DNA from: Paraphaeosphaeria minitans
Lineage: Eukaryota; Ascomycota; Dothideomycetes; Pleosporales; Didymosphaeriaceae
NCBI GenBank assembly: GCA_015832175.1
Contig: WJXW01000017.1
Span: forward strand, 62,001-126,000
Length of the DNA stretch: 64,000 nt
Direction: 5' to 3'
Shown here: positions 11,883 through 24,200 of the stretch, piece by piece
Position numbering within the stretch: position 1 is the first letter of the stretch
How the letters are laid out: each line of letters begins with the position of its first letter
Notes under the pieces: generated by a model
The model's database searches: none
Seen by the model: only the letters and a program-made list of their open reading frames with translations
Told to the model about the DNA's origin: nothing
Translations under genes and position numbers: made by a program

Positions 11883-13562
11883 CTACTTGTTCTTCGCGAT
11901 GCTGACTACATTCCTCAACGTTCCGAAGGGAAGTACGTCAGCGATCCGCTTCTTATTGGCAAACAACATGACTAAGCGGTCTAGGCCACATCCCCAACCC
12001 CCTGTAGGTGGCATGCCCCATTCCAGAACCTCGAGATAGCTCTCATCCACTTCTCTGCTGCCTTGCTCGAGTTCTGAAAGAAATTCCAGCTGTTGCATGA
12101 ACTTGCGTCGCTGTTCGAAAGGTGAGTTTTCCTCTTCATAGGCATTCACGTATTCGCGGCTATTGATGAAAAGCTCGACGCGTGATGCGATACGCTGGTT
12201 GGTAGTGGGGCAAATGTAAGACTTTGACAGTGGCGAGAGCGCTTCAGGATGGTGTGTGATGAAAGTAGGGTTGATGCAAAGGGGCTCAATGTACTCTTCA
12301 GCGAGTGTATCAAGCAGGCGGGGAAGAGTCGGATTTGGCGGGACGGTGATGCTCAGGTCATTGAACATGGCGATGAGGTCTCGAGTTGCAGTAGTCGATG
12401 ATAGATCAGGTAGTGATCGTCCGCAAGCTTGTTCGATTGTCGGAATGAACGGCAATTGTGCGAAAGGAGTTTTGAAGTCTACACCCTCGGGCTTCTGAAG
12501 GGAAGGGAAATAGCTTGATCGAAGCATTTCCACAGCATCGTTGAGACCGCAGACAAGTTTCTCTGTTCTATCGATCAAAGAAGGAAGAGTTGCCCCGACC
12601 TCGTAAAACTCGCAGGTGGAGAACTCGGGGTTGTGAGTGTTGTCGACGCCTTCATTTCTGAAGACGCGACCGATCTCAAATATACGGTCTTGCCCTCCCA
12701 CAATAAGTCTCTTGAGATTCAGCTCCGGTGCTATCCGAAGCCGAATTGGCGTGTTCGAAAGCTCATTTGCAACAGTCTCGAACGGCCGAGCGATAGCTCC
12801 TCCGGCGTTCACGTCGAAGATAGGGGTCTCCACCTCTAAAAATCCGCTGTGTACCAACGACTGACGTATGGAGTCGTAAATTAGAGCGCGCAAGCGGAGA
12901 ACATCGCCTGGCTCGTCATTTGTAAGCTGATGCAGGTGAGGGTTGCGAGCGAGCGTCTCAGCACTCTCGACCTTCTCCGGAAGATGGTGTAAGCAGGGTG
13001 CAACTATGTTTGGTACGTGGAGTGCCAGAAGCGACAGCTGCCCGGTCGACGTTCGTGTTGGCTGTCCATGAAATGACACCCAGTCTCCGCGGCCTACCAC
13101 TTTCTTGAATGCCTTGAAAGCTTCCACAGCCTCATCATAATTCTCGAGCTTCTTCACCTCGATCATAATTTGCAACCTTTGTGAGTCACGCTCGATATCA
13201 AGGAACATCAACTTGGAGCCCAGCATTCGCACTGATCGAACTCTGCCGAATACAGACACTCGGTCACCGCGAACATCTGTTGCTCCCTCGTACTGTGCGT
13301 GGAAGTCCTTCAGCGACATGTGTTCTCCAATGGCGTGATTTGTCAGTCGAGGATGGTATTCGCCCAACGGCTTCATCTTGCGCAATTGCTCCAGCCGCTT
13401 CTGCTTCTCGACATCATGCCGACCGGTGTAGGCATCGGCGGCGATCGTTTGTGCAAACCTTCGCTGGAAGGCGCAGTAGGCTGAGGCGAGTTCAGGCTTG
13501 ACGGCAGGCTGGAGGCCGCGATTAAGGTACGGTCGGAGGAAGTGGAGCGTGGGTCTGCTCAT
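11883..13562 (-). CDS. MSK1: Mitochondrial lysyl-tRNA synthetase (class II)
   Basis: Charges mitochondrial tRNA-Lys with lysine. Single exon, 559 aa. The ATG at 13562 was chosen because the sequence after it (MSRPTLHFLRPYLNRG...) is a basic, hydroxylated stretch typical of a mitochondrial presequence; an in-frame start 30 codons upstream is less plausible. An OB-fold anticodon-binding domain (about residues 110-210) is followed by the class II catalytic core. Diagnostic motifs are FLEVETPIF, RLRIAPELNLKRLIVGG (~270-290), motif 2 FRNEGVDNTHNPEFSTCEF (~299) and motif 3 with GWGCGLDRLVML (~520). The LysRS-type signature GGAIARPF is present, and the length fits the mitochondrial enzyme. AspRS was considered, but the IAPELNLKRLIVGG and THNPEFSTCEFYE signatures favour LysRS. 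Confidence 0.93.
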   Translation of the reverse strand: MSRPTLHFLRPYLNRGLQPAVKPELASAYCAFQRRFAQTIAADAYTGRHDVEKQKRLEQLRKMKPLGEYHPRLTNHAIGEHMSLKDFHAQYEGATDVRGDRVSVFGRVRSVRMLGSKLMFLDIERDSQRLQIMIEVKKLENYDEAVEAFKAFKKVVGRGDWVSFHGQPTRTSTGQLSLLALHVPNIVAPCLHHLPEKVESAETLARNPHLHQLTNDEPGDVLRLRALIYDSIRQSLVHSGFLEVETPIFDVNAGGAIARPFETVANELSNTPIRLRIAPELNLKRLIVGGQDRIFEIGRVFRNEGVDNTHNPEFSTCEFYEVGATLPSLIDRTEKLVCGLNDAVEMLRSSYFPSLQKPEGVDFKTPFAQLPFIPTIEQACGRSLPDLSSTTATRDLIAMFNDLSITVPPNPTLPRLLDTLAEEYIEPLCINPTFITHHPEALSPLSKSYICPTTNQRIASRVELFINSREYVNAYEEENSPFEQRRKFMQQLEFLSELEQGSREVDESYLEVLEWGMPPTGGWGCGLDRLVMLFANKKRIADVLPFGTLRNVVSIAKNK

Positions 13563-14119
13563 ACTTAAAGACTTGTTAGTACAAGCACAAATAAAGAGGT
13601 AGTTAAGGTCATAGTAGGAAGGTTGTTCAGAATTTGAGGATGGTGAGATCAACCGCCATTGCTGGCGTCATTCGCAACGGTTCTAAGGTTATGTGTTTGT
13701 TCATCATGAAGTGCAACTGCTGAGCCGATGCAGCGTAAAGACAGGCTGCTGGTCGCGGTTTCCCGTTATGCAAGAAAACTTTTCGAGCTACATTGTACGC
13801 GCCGTCCTGCCCTCAATTACGTGCATCGACCTGCGATAGTATAAAAAACATAGGTACATACCTGCTGTAGCCTCAAGGAGCCCCAATGCCGAAGGGCACG
13901 CCGTCTGAGAGTGAGGAGGAGAGCTGGGCAGAGCAAAGCTGCACAGTTTGGAGCTACTGCTTACGTGATTAGTTCATGCGCACAGACGCCTGCACCCAAC
14001 CAATTGATTTTCTAGATCGAGCCCCACCGTTTTGGATCAACTCCCTGGTATGTCCGCCTCATCCTTTGCCTCTGCACGTTGCAAGGAATGCTTCACAAGT
14101 TTATTTGGAGCAGCAAATC
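13563..14119. other. Intergenic, no gene seen
   Basis: This stretch is the upstream region of MSK1 and the downstream flank of the next minus-strand gene. It contains a TATAAA-like string near 13840-13850 whose use is unknown. Confidence 0.4.
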
Positions 14120-15112
14120 TTATCTTGTAATTATTTTCTTGGCGACAGCGTACGATCTTGCAAGTTTGGAGTCGGTTGAGGCGTTTGGTCTGAGCTTGTC
14201 GTCCAGCCTTTGCATGTGCTTGAACGTAAGATTTCGAAACATCTTGACGCCCGTGTTGGTGAGGATCATTATATCAAGTGGGTCATTTATGAGACAGAGG
14301 ATGATCATGGATGTGCTCCACCTTCCAGGCTCACCGCCGTATTTACCTATGAGATCTTTCTGAATGCAGTCCACTGGACATGGAAAGACGTCGTACCACG
14401 ATCGATGGACCAAGGTGAGGATCCAGAGAGTCGTGTATACGCTCATTAGCACCATTCTGACGCCAGTCATCGAGGGAAGTCTTCTCTTCGTGACCTTGCC
14501 AGTCCCACTGTTGCCGGGTAATCGTCCAAGAGTCGACGCCTTCTCCGGAAACTTCACGCAACGACGGAAATATGAGCTTAGCACCGTCAGAGTCGCCGAG
14601 TGGACCCCGTTGCTGAGCCACGCCAAATCCGAGCAGATGGAAAAGTGGTACACTGTGAAGCTACCGTTGGCCATTTTCACGATTGCAACTATGAGAACCG
14701 CCAAGCAGGTGACGAGTTGCTGATCACTGAGACCCAACAAAACTTTGGTCAGACTTTCACCCAGACTTCCTTTTTCTCGTCCGAGATGCGATGGCTCTGC
14801 AGCCTCTACTCCACCGCTATGACGATGACTTACAAGATTGCGTTAACGTGTCGTTGACGAGCACGAAGTCTACTCGCATGTCAGCGCGAACGGGACCGAG
14901 GAGAATGGCTAGCTAGTAGACGCTCCGGCTGGACAGCTTAGCAACGACGAAATCCACCCAAAAACAACGTCGCTCGATTGCGGTCCGTTCAGGAACGTTC
15001 CATTTCCGATCGCGCAGCGGCCATCTTCAGAAAGCCATTCACAGGTGCGAGTAGCACGGACGTGAGAAGGAAAAAGAAGTACGAAGCGCGCCTGATATGA
15101 TCGCGGCCACAT
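14120..15112 (-). CDS. Multi-pass membrane protein of an uncharacterised fungal family (model incomplete)
   Basis: The best-supported exon covers about 14800-14120. It reads in frame upstream of its first Met through GESLTKVLLGLSDQQLVT, then VYHFSICSDLAWLSNGVHSATLTVL. The GLSDQQLVTGLA and YHF...LAWFS signatures recur in fungal integral membrane proteins of unknown function, which is established only from memory of such sequences. A further hydrophobic segment, VRMVLMSVYTTLWILTLV, follows. An upstream exon ends in RADMRVDFVLVNDTLTQS before a GTAAGT donor near 14855, with an acceptor near 14800. A more upstream segment (15112-14909) carries GRCAIGNGTFLNGP, resembling the family's extracellular N-terminus, but the joint between the two is unclear and the true start is not fixed. 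The gene could be intact with 3-4 exons or partly decayed. Confidence 0.5.
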
Positions 15113-15523
15113 TGTATTTTCTTTTGCATTCCCAGCCTTGGGTTCTGGCCCCTAACATCTGCAGCTCTTCAACGGGGTGCGAGGATATCGCCTGCTCCGG
15201 CTAAGGGAGGCTACGGCTCGGGCGATACGGGCCCTGGATCGGGCTCAGAGAGTCGTGGACGAGGCCGCTCGCCGACCATAACTGTAAGTAACAATTTCAT
15301 TTTTTGTGTTTGATCATTCGGTTTGACTTCTGCTCCTACTCTTTACTCCACTTCTTTTCTTCTCTGCTTTTGCTCCACTTCTTTTCTTCTTCTCTTCTTT
15401 ACCAGGACGATTGGCTGGCACTTACACATGGTGTCCTGGGTCAGTAGCTCAGCCTGTTCGCGGGCTGGTCAGCGAAGCCAAGACCAGCCAGCAAGTAGAT
15501 AGAAATCTGTACAAAAGCACTGA

Positions 15524-17159
15524 TCAGGCCATTCTTTGCATCATTCCCTCGTGACGTATTTGACATAGTGATGCTGAATCAACAACTCCATCCGGCAAGC
15601 GCAGATGATGAATTGCATCGCCATGGGACCTGATATCTACGTCGCGTAATGCTTCCTTCTCCAACCGTAGGTAGCAGGGACCAGGAACCATCTTCTTCCA
15701 GATCTCAACAACATCATCACTGAGCTCAAGATCCCATGTGCCACGCCATGTAAGTGTAGCCATTGCACTTGCAGTATGTCGCTGATAAATTACCACACAA
15801 GCTTGTCCCGGTTCACTGTTCCAGAGTGCCATGGTTTTGAGCTGCGGCATCTGCAGCGCAGTCGAGCTGGCGTTTTGCAACAGTGTATTAACGTTTTGAT
15901 GAGGAGCTGTCCGGGCCAGTGCGGATGATGTGAGTGTTAGCGACTGCAGGAGGTTCCAGGTACATGGCAGCTGCTGGCATGAAGTGAAAACTGCTGGGCG
16001 TCGATCATGTATAATAGAAAGGCGCTCCAGATGATGACTTTTGGTGGCAAACGCTTTGGATAGCTTGAGATCTACAGCTGCGGTAGTTTCGATATCTCGG
16101 TCTAAATGTGGCGTAGCGTTATTTAGTGCCAGTGCAAGTTGGTTGTTGAAGTCCTTGAAGATAGATACTCTTTTGACATGTTTTGGAACACTGTGCTGGA
16201 CTAAAGAGGCTAGCTCTATCAAAATGTCAGAAGGAAATTAGATACGTCTTTGATATAGGTGTGGGTTTCGTTGATTTTACACCAAATATCCAATACAAAA
16301 TAATCTCAACAAAACAGTTAAATTCCCTCTACTTATATAACACAAAAGCGTATAACAAAATATGATATAGGTTTAAACGTACCATATGCACATGCAATCT
16401 CGTAGTGTCGCCGGACACGCCACAGCTCGTAGACTATACTTTCTAGCCGAGGGAGTTTCTCCCACAAGGCCTTTAGTACTTCGGGGAAAAGCTCATGTCG
16501 AAGTTGTCGACGTATGCAGAAGCCTGTCACAGCATGAACGACAGGGAGAGTTTAGGGGACGTCCAAGCAGAGCGGAGAGAAGAGGCGCAAAATAGCGGGC
16601 GGATCGGGAGTCTTAACCTGCTGACCATCAACCCAGCCGTGCTTTGGGTCGTGCCATCTGATAGCTTTCTCCTGTTGGGTCCAGTCTTTTGTGTCTTCAT
16701 GTCCAGGTCCAAAACAGTAGTTCTTGAACCAATGTTGTGAGTCACTCGGTGAAGATGCGTTCAGCTCGAGTGTCAGCCGACCTGTAGGCTGCCAGGTGCT
16801 CAGGATAGAAAAGAGCCTTATGATAGCCCTCCTAAAAATGGTAGACCTACGAGTGGACATGGTGGCCTTTTTTCACAAGTGCGACAGGCGTATCGAGGAA
16901 GGTCGATATTGTGACAGATGTGCTGGACAAGAGGCCTTTGTCGGATAACGAGGGTTTCCAGTTCGTCCAGACAGGATGGCTGCAAAGCTAGTAGGGAGAA
17001 ATTCTTGGGTTCAAGAATGGCCTGCCATTCTTTGCAGACGGCTACGCACTGAGCCCAGCCACGATGTTTCTGGCCTGAGATTTCGTCGAGGATCAAAAGA
17101 CGGATATCTGCAGGCAACAAGAGCCAGGGAAAGGCGATGTGATCGTGTCTCTTAGTCAT
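15524..17159 (-). pseudogene. F-box-like protein (DUF6546-type family), disrupted
   Basis: The N-terminal segment (17159 to about 16865) carries an F-box-like start, LPADIRLLILDEISGQKHRGW, followed by CVAVCKEWQAILE. The next part (about 16860-16385) continues the family with FSILSTWQPTG, SDSQHWFKNY and RRQLRHELFPE, and the last exon (16222-15524) with VPKHVKRVSIFKDFN. Two lesions break the reading frame: a shift near 16862 between CRTCEKRPP and STIFRRAIIRLFS, and an in-frame TAA at about 16552, just before the segment reading TLPVVHAVTGF. An AT-rich intron of about 150 bases (roughly 16382-16230) separates the last two parts. The family is an expanded group in moulds; its role is unknown, though F-boxes usually bind Skp1. 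Unrecognised micro-introns could rescue the frame, so pseudogene status is likely but not certain. Confidence 0.65.
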
Positions 17160-19354
17160 CTTTGAGATAGAAGCTTCCTTGGCGGTAATCGTGGCAGGAG
17201 GAAAGGAAAGTATTCGGGGAAAGTACAGCAGCAGCCCGCGCTAGGGACCTACTGTAGGTATCACCGGCCACCAATTAGAAGCGCTTGCTTAACGTACGTA
17301 ATCAGGCCATACACAGCGGGTATCGGATATAACGGAAGTGGCTTAATGCTTCAGAATACTGGGCGGCATAAAACATCTTATTAGCCATCTATTAAGCTGT
17401 GTGATTGGGTGATCAATATTATTAAACCAAAGTTGAGCTTGTTTGTTGAAGCGCGCCGCGCGCGCGAACCACGGACTGGTGCAAAAGTGTTCCAGGGAGC
17501 AAGTTTGATCATCTATCTGTCTCGCGAGCGGTAAAAAATCGGACTGGCACGAAGGTGGAATCTTGGTTTCCAATGTTGTAAACTGGCCACGTGTGAAGAA
17601 AGATCTTCTTGTTGACGGAGAGCTTCTTGTTGGGACGTTGTGTAGAGACGGCGACGGCGGCGCAGCAATGTTCATTAGCAATTGCTACAAAGAGAATAAG
17701 AGTTTACCTTTCACCGGACGCCCCTTAGACTCCGCATACACCTCAGACTCTGCATCCGCCGCCAATCCGCACCCCACAAATGTGCCCCAATGTTCGAAAG
17801 CGAGAGTTCGTTTGGCTGAAACGAGGTTTGCCGTATCCCGTCTTAGGGTCTGTTCGGTGCGCATGTATACTCCGCCTGGCAGTTCCAACACGTTGCCATG
17901 CAAAGCCGAGTCCCAACTGTGACCTTCCTCTGAATTGCACTGCTTTGAAGTCGCATTTTGAAAAATGGAATACAGGCGGGCACATGGGTAGTCAAATAAT
18001 CACATAATACGAGCTTCAACATGAGAGTAATGGAAACAGTTGCCATCGCTCGCGTCTTCCTCGATGCGCCGCAGTAGCGGCGAACATCAATGAAAACAGA
18101 AATAACCAAAAGTGTAGGACCAGCAAAAATTGCCCCAGTCAGGCCCCCGAAGGAGACTGAAGTCGCTCCCAGCTCCGCGCTGTGCAATGCAGGCGAGAAC
18201 AACTGGTTCCTGAATGCTTGAGCTCAGGGAACCCCAAGAAGGTAAGTATGAAGAATTCAAGAAGAGGCCGAGGGCGGGCGCCCTTATATACTTCCAAGGC
18301 GCGAACGATCACGTGAGTGCGCACGGATTCTCCGGCGATTAGTGCCCGATAGGAGAGAGCTTAGCGTCGTATGAGGTCCATGTGCGAGGCGGGAAAAGCG
18401 CCGTCACCATCATCAACCCATAAGGGTCCGTGGGCATTCAAGGCAAACACGCCTTATCATACCTGGGCACGCTACATCATATGGGTCCGTGAGTATTCAA
18501 GGTACACACGCTACATCAACCATACGGGTCAGAGAGCATTCAAGGTAAGCACGCTACATCAACAGCCGCCGCTATCAGTATGCCAGCAAGTCAGGGGTAT
18601 GCTGCTGCCGACGAGAAACAGCATTGTGCTGTATCGGAAGCTGGAGACGGCAAACGCGCAGTCCCATTTGTATCCCGACTCTTGTCATGGGTTCTTGTAC
18701 CAATCCGCAGCGCACTTCTCGAAGCTTGTCAAGGCTTTTCTAGAGGATGCGAGCTTGAGGCCGGTGACCAGTCACGTCTCAACGCGGTGGGTCCAGTACT
18801 AGTCACTTAATGTATCCCAATATACGTAGTATATTCCAACTAGAGACGATGGCAAGATCCGAGTGTCGGTAAAAGGTGAACAGATCGGGTTGTGGTACCT
18901 ACTAAAATTGCGTATCGAAAGCATACGCACGGTCATTTTTGCTCTATCCTTATCACGTTTCTTTTCCTGGGTCCCTTTCGCACGCTTCGTCCTTACAGAA
19001 CTTTTGTGTTGGCCTGGATAATGTTCAGCGCAAGGCTTGCAGGCCACTGGTTCTGATTCGCTTTACTGGGGTGATATTAAGAGTTAGCAACCGCCCAGCT
19101 CGTGTACTAAGACGTAGCTCGTTCCTTCAACCTCGCCCCAAGTAAACTCAATCTGAAACAAAAAGATGAAACATCGCGGAACTCGCAATTCCGGACTCTG
19201 GTGTTCATTCACGGTACGGACAGGGCAACGTACTCCGATTAGCGAAGATGAACGCACGTGAGCTAAGCCACCCCGGCGCCCAGTCGCGAGGCTTACCTAT
19301 TTGCGCGCACCGTTAAACCTCACTCACCCATCCACAATCGTGTCCAGAGCCTCG
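17160..19354. other. Gene-poor stretch with a short tandem repeat
   Basis: No gene can be supported over about 2.2 kb. A 119-codon minus-strand frame (18202-17843) includes hydrophobic runs but no recognisable domain. The stretch contains the three-copy imperfect repeat listed at 18424-18563. Confidence 0.4.
18424..18563. repeat. Imperfect tandem repeat, 3 copies
   Basis: Copies begin at 18424, 18483 and 18526 with GGGTC[CA]G and share the core CATTCAAGG or TATTCAAGG, then ACACGC or GCACGC and CTACATCA. Spacing shrinks from 59 to 43 to about 38 bases, so the copies have diverged by indels. Confidence 0.7.
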
Positions 19355-19360
19355 TATAAA
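19355..19360 (+). promoter_or_regulatory. Candidate TATA box
   Basis: TATAAA lies 98 bases before the ATG of the ankyrin-type gene, in a plausible core-promoter position. The assignment rests on consensus and distance only. Confidence 0.4.
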
Positions 19361-19457
19361 ATCCCATGGAACATCCATACGTAGATCGCAGGCGAAAATT
19401 AGTGTCCAGCGACCACGTCTCCATCCATATCATCGCGCAGAACTTCCACCATCCACC

Positions 19458-20267
19458 ATGGCATTAGCGCGCAATAGTATACTTGCTGCCTGCTCCAGTG
19501 GCGACATCTACACCTTAAAAGCGCTGTTCCATGACTTTCAGATCCCGCCGGGCCACCCACAGAATGTCTACAACCTCGATCAAAATCTCCCGGAAGAAGA
19601 ACAACCACCTGTTGGTGAGCACATGTTCGTCGCTGCCATCAAAGGTGAACAACCTGGCGTCATAACCTTTCTCTCCGATCATTTTTTACACTCCAATCTC
19701 AGTGGACATCCTATGCAAACGGCGATCGATACAGGCAACACCACAGTGCTGAGAGCGGTCTGCAAATGCGATCCAGCGTCAGCCAGTGCTGAGCTCGGAG
19801 ACGACTCAACCATCAATGCGCTTGGTTACGCGGCTTCCAGCAAGAACGGCGCGGAGCTGGTGAAAGTGCTGCTGGACGGTGGCGCAGATCCCAACACAAT
19901 TCCACCTTTCAAGATACCTGCAAGTTGGAATGTATCTGCTGCGATCCTCGCAGGCTTACCCGCATCGACATTTGAACACTTCTTCGACGCTGGATACCAA
20001 GCCAATGATCCCTGGGCTGTGACATTTGCGGTGAAGACGAAGCGCGCGGATATCCTTAAAGTTTTGTTCGCGAGGGGGAAGGAGTTTGCAGATGCGCAAT
20101 TCCCTTCGGAGAAAGACGTCATTGCGATTGCCAACGAGGATAATGATGTTACTATGATTGCAGCTATAAAGCGTGGTTACACTCTGCTGTCCAAGAGGAG
20201 ACCGGAACGGAAATCTGGACTGATCGCATCTTTGATGGGTAGGATGCGTTCCCGTTCGCGGAGTTAG
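19458..20267 (+). CDS. Ankyrin-repeat-type protein
   Basis: Single exon, 269 aa, starting at an ATG in a good context (CCACCATGG). The protein is built of helix-turn-helix repeats of ankyrin type. The clearest is NALGYAASSKNGAELVKVLLDGGADPN (positions about 115-145; the key element is the LLDGGADPN loop), with weaker copies before and after it (VAAIKGEQPGVITFLSDH; TFAVKTKRADILKVLFARG). The C-terminus is basic and Ser/Arg-rich (MRSRSRS). Such proteins act as binding scaffolds; the partner and function are unknown. A candidate TATA box lies about 100 bases upstream. Confidence 0.82.
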   Translation: MALARNSILAACSSGDIYTLKALFHDFQIPPGHPQNVYNLDQNLPEEEQPPVGEHMFVAAIKGEQPGVITFLSDHFLHSNLSGHPMQTAIDTGNTTVLRAVCKCDPASASAELGDDSTINALGYAASSKNGAELVKVLLDGGADPNTIPPFKIPASWNVSAAILAGLPASTFEHFFDAGYQANDPWAVTFAVKTKRADILKVLFARGKEFADAQFPSEKDVIAIANEDNDVTMIAAIKRGYTLLSKRRPERKSGLIASLMGRMRSRSRS

Positions 20268-21184
20268 AAGACTTGACAGGGCAATCATCAAGAATAGCGT
20301 GAGAAACGGCATCGGGTATAGAGGAAGACACATCTTCGAGTTGCTCTAGACAGCCGCAAAGGACACTAAAAAGCCACAAAGTCCTGCAAATATGCCGGGG
20401 CTTCTCACAGTCACACCAATCCTCGTCTGAATTATCCATGGCTATCAGTGATGTTCATATCCGTTGACGCAACACCCATTCGGTCCCACTGTACACTGGA
20501 AGTCTCGCGACAGCCACCAGGCTAGAAAATGCGGAAACGGAGTCACTGCGGTCGACAACAAGAAGACTTTAGTGGCACTATACAATGAAGTCAACTAGGA
20601 CTATCAAATGTCGTGTGGGGACGCCATTCACATTAATGCTTCGTTCCAGCGATTATGTCCGGGCTGCGTTACATCTAAAATAGGTAGTAATACCCAGCAG
20701 TGTAACATCAAGCGTGCAGACGAGACAAATATCACATGTCGCGACCCAACCCCGTTCTTCTACAGCAACCTCTAACCTACTCATACTTTTTTCGAAAGTG
20801 AGTATCGTCGTTGGTCTATGGGTCCTGAATTCCGACTGCGCTACCATGCACGAAAACTTCTCGCAAAACTACGAACCCTCTCGGTGACCTCATGTCCTGA
20901 GATGCTACCCAGTTCACGAGGCATATACAGAGGCAATCTTTGACAGAAACCGTCGATCCACACCGCCGCGTCTACATGATCGTGTCACTCCTTCCAAATC
21001 CAACCTCGCACCTCCACCCCAGCCCACACAAGCTCAACTTCAAACGCGTCACCCCACCAACCAGATCCTCATACACTACTGTCAATGCTCTGCTCGTTGC
21101 TATGCTCTCCCCCACGGAAAGTGCCCTAAACCATCCGGGTATGTAACTCGCAAAAGCAGAGATAACGTCATCCAAGCAACCTGA
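20268..21184. other. Intergenic, no gene seen
   Basis: Only short, unsupported open frames occur between the ankyrin-type gene and the tRNA gene. Confidence 0.45.
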
Positions 21185-21265
21185 GCGGGAGTTGTCTAGT
21201 GGTTATGATATATGCTTTACATGCAATACATGCATTGGTCCCCGGTTCGATCCCGGGCATCCGTA
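21185..21265 (+). tRNA. tRNA-Val (anticodon UAC), with a short intron
   Basis: The B-box / T-arm is canonical: stem CCCGG, loop TTCGATC, stem CCGGG at 21241-21257. The A-box region reads TGTCTAGTGGTTA. The acceptor strands GCGGGAG (21185-21191) and CATCCGT (21258-21264) pair with two G-U pairs and one A-A mismatch. The anticodon loop reads TTTACAT, giving UAC (valine), on stem TATGC. A clean 3' half-stem (GCATT) appears only if about 9 bases are removed as an intron after the anticodon loop, the position used by nuclear tRNA introns. A T-rich run follows downstream (TTTTTCTTTC), fitting Pol III termination. The mismatch leaves some doubt about whether the gene is functional. Confidence 0.72.
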
Positions 21266-24200
21266 GCTCTTTTGCAGAGTTTTTCTTTCTTTTTGTTTAT
21301 TTCCTTCCGGTCTGGATGGGCGAGGAGGTGAGATGGTGCTTGTTCTTCTTTTCATCAGAGACGGCATTCTTATGGCCGTGATGAGGATCTGAGAACTGCG
21401 TCGAGGCCATTTTTGGTTGTTGGTCGAGTTGTTGGGGTAGGTGATGATAGGCGATGATTCGTTTACAAGGCTTTGGGGGGTATTTTACGCCTGATGCAAG
21501 TTCCTCTCCTAAGAAACGGTGCTTTTGGGTACTGAAATTACGAATCAAGGGGTTAGTCGCCGTATGCGGTATATAGTTTCTGAACATTTAATCTACATGC
21601 TGAATGAGACATTGCTACGCGCTCGGCGCTACATTACTCTCCTACCCGAAGCGCAATTTCTTAGTTTGACTATGCTTAACATGATACATGCTCCTTTTGC
21701 ACATGTTTTGATCTATCATTTTGACCCTAGGAGATGAAGACAGGGATGGTCCATGCCACTAAGCGACGGCAAGATTCAATTTAAGGCATTAGTGGTGATG
21801 GCAGCCTTGTGTTGGTGAATTATGATGGCAACCAATCAAGGCAGGAAGGACAGCTTCAAACCCAGCAAGTAGTCTGATCTTGTTAGGGTAGGGAGACAGA
21901 CTTGGTGACACCACCGCAACTATGCTCATGGTATCTCTGACACACAGGCCGAGTAAAGCTCAGCACACGCAGCCGAAGCGGAGAGCCCGAGACGTGCAAC
22001 TCGAGGGCGTTCTAGGTCGGTTGGCAAAGGTTGATTTATTACATCAAATAGGCGACCCCCGTCATCAGCTGTGGAAAATATACGACAATGTACACATTGA
22101 ACTTCTTTGGGCACGCCCACCCTGCATTAGCTCCTTGTCCCTCAATTACCTACCACATGACCTGAAGGATGGTGAGCAGTGGCAGCCTGAGCTTTCCCCC
22201 AACAGCAACGGCCCCGTACCATCGTTAACTCTAGATACCTGTCGGCAAGGGTGCCGGCTTCGGCACGGCGGCAAATAGGTACCGTAGCGGTCCCAATCGT
22301 CCTTCAGCTAAGACGGCCCGGAGCCACGGCCGCTTGGTAATTGCCGACCGCCTCAGAAGCCACCAGGTCGGTTTTAAGCCTCTAGTTCCACGTGTGTCTG
22401 CGAGACATAGGCGGCACGTAGGTCGCGGTTACTGTGCGGCTCGAAGGTTACCGGGTCTAGATAACTAAAAAGTCTATTCACGCAGTACCTAGACGGAAGC
22501 CTGTCATTAAAGTGAAAGATGCTGGAATCATCATATGCCTTCCTTTACGAACCCTTCAGGTACGTGCGGTAGCACTTCACCTTCTGACCAAAGATCTATA
22601 TTTTGGAATCACATTTCTGAGCAATGTCGTGGGTTCCGTGGATAGCGACCCGAATTTGGGTAATTGTGTCATGTGATTTGTTGCGAAAGGACGAGGTACG
22701 CGCATCCGTATGGTGATCGTTTGTTTATCGGCACCATGTTGATGTGAGAAGAAGTGCGCGCTGGTGTTGGCCCCCCAAATTGACAAAATGCCTTAGGTGT
22801 ACTGGGTCTAGGTAAGTTACACATCACAGCTACACGTTTTGTAACATGTCCATCTTTTCGCTGATGTCCAATGGAAGGCAGCACCCATGCATAGTCTGTA
22901 TTGTGTGGTGCTGGGGCTCTTTCGTATGACGCATCGCCGTATAACAACGCCATAGTGCGCTAACATGATGCTTTCCATGCACGTTGTCATACCATTCAAA
23001 CAACCAAGTAACGACTTTGAACGTTCGATCGTCAGGAGATGCGTCCGGTTCTGCGTCGTTATATAGCTGACCATTGAGAACTTGATTCTTCGCTCCACGC
23101 ATGCAAACACGGTGAGTATTGTCTGAAGGGTATGAACGCATTCCATTACCAAAAACATCGGCGATGCATCTCAATGCGCTCAACGCTGTGTTACCACACC
23201 TAAATCTTCACACCACGTTGACGCATCAACCCCTCCGGTGTCCCGTCTTCGAAACAACTCGTGGGGCTCCTTAAACTCCAACTACGGCATCTGCACCTCT
23301 GGCATTGGTTGTCGGAGGGGTTACCTGCGTGGCCTGGGCGAATAGTTCTACGGTCTCGAAAAGCTCGTATGGCCAAGCGATATCCTGGTGCACAATGCAA
23401 GCTGCAAGGTGGCATCGACGTGCCGCTTCCAGTTAGAGTGACTATCGAGGGCCCTGCATCCCCATTCCAAGGACCCAGTCTCTGCGAATGCGGACGTTCG
23501 CATTACATCGTCTCTCCGCAGTGAAAACTGAACACTGCAGTCGTCTGGGCCCAATCGACAGAAAGCGATAACGCTTTTGACAAGCCTCCCTGTCTAAGCG
23601 TCCTTCCCAATGCGTCAATGTGCTTTCTAGAACTTTGTGCTTGCATTCCGTTGAAGGTTGCGGTCTTCATGCGAGCGTTTCCATCTCCGAGAAACATGTT
23701 TGCCATCTGATGCGCGACAACAGTGCGGAAACAGGCTGGGTGATGTTGAAAATAGACCGCCGCCACGAACTCTTGCATGCGAGGACACTCATGCTGTGCG
23801 CCCATGATTGTTTGTCTTGCGCGACCACGTGCCCAATCGTGATTCAAAAATCACTGTTGGATGCACGAACCACTTGAATGGAAGTCTCGACTGCGTGCAC
23901 GTAAAATACACGTTGGCGCGGCGCTGTAGCGATATTCCCTCGACGTGTCAAGTTGTCAAGATCCACGTCTCGCCATGGGCTGTTCGCCTCGTCTTCCCAC
24001 GCGGGTAAATGGTGTGGAGAAAGGGACCACAGGGCGCTAAGTGCTTGACTAATGGGCGTCCGTATGACCTGCAGCCCGCAACGCAGCAGGATCGGTCTTC
24101 CCATGTGGCTGCATGATCTGTTAGTGGGGTGTCCCAACAACTTTGATGTGTGGGACAGTCGCTCTTGTATTATTGTAATGGCATGGCTTGCGGGGATTTG

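Noticed and set aside
17843..18202. 119-codon minus-strand frame with hydrophobic runs
   Set aside because: Hydrophobic segments alone are weak evidence; no family, start context or neighbouring exon was found.
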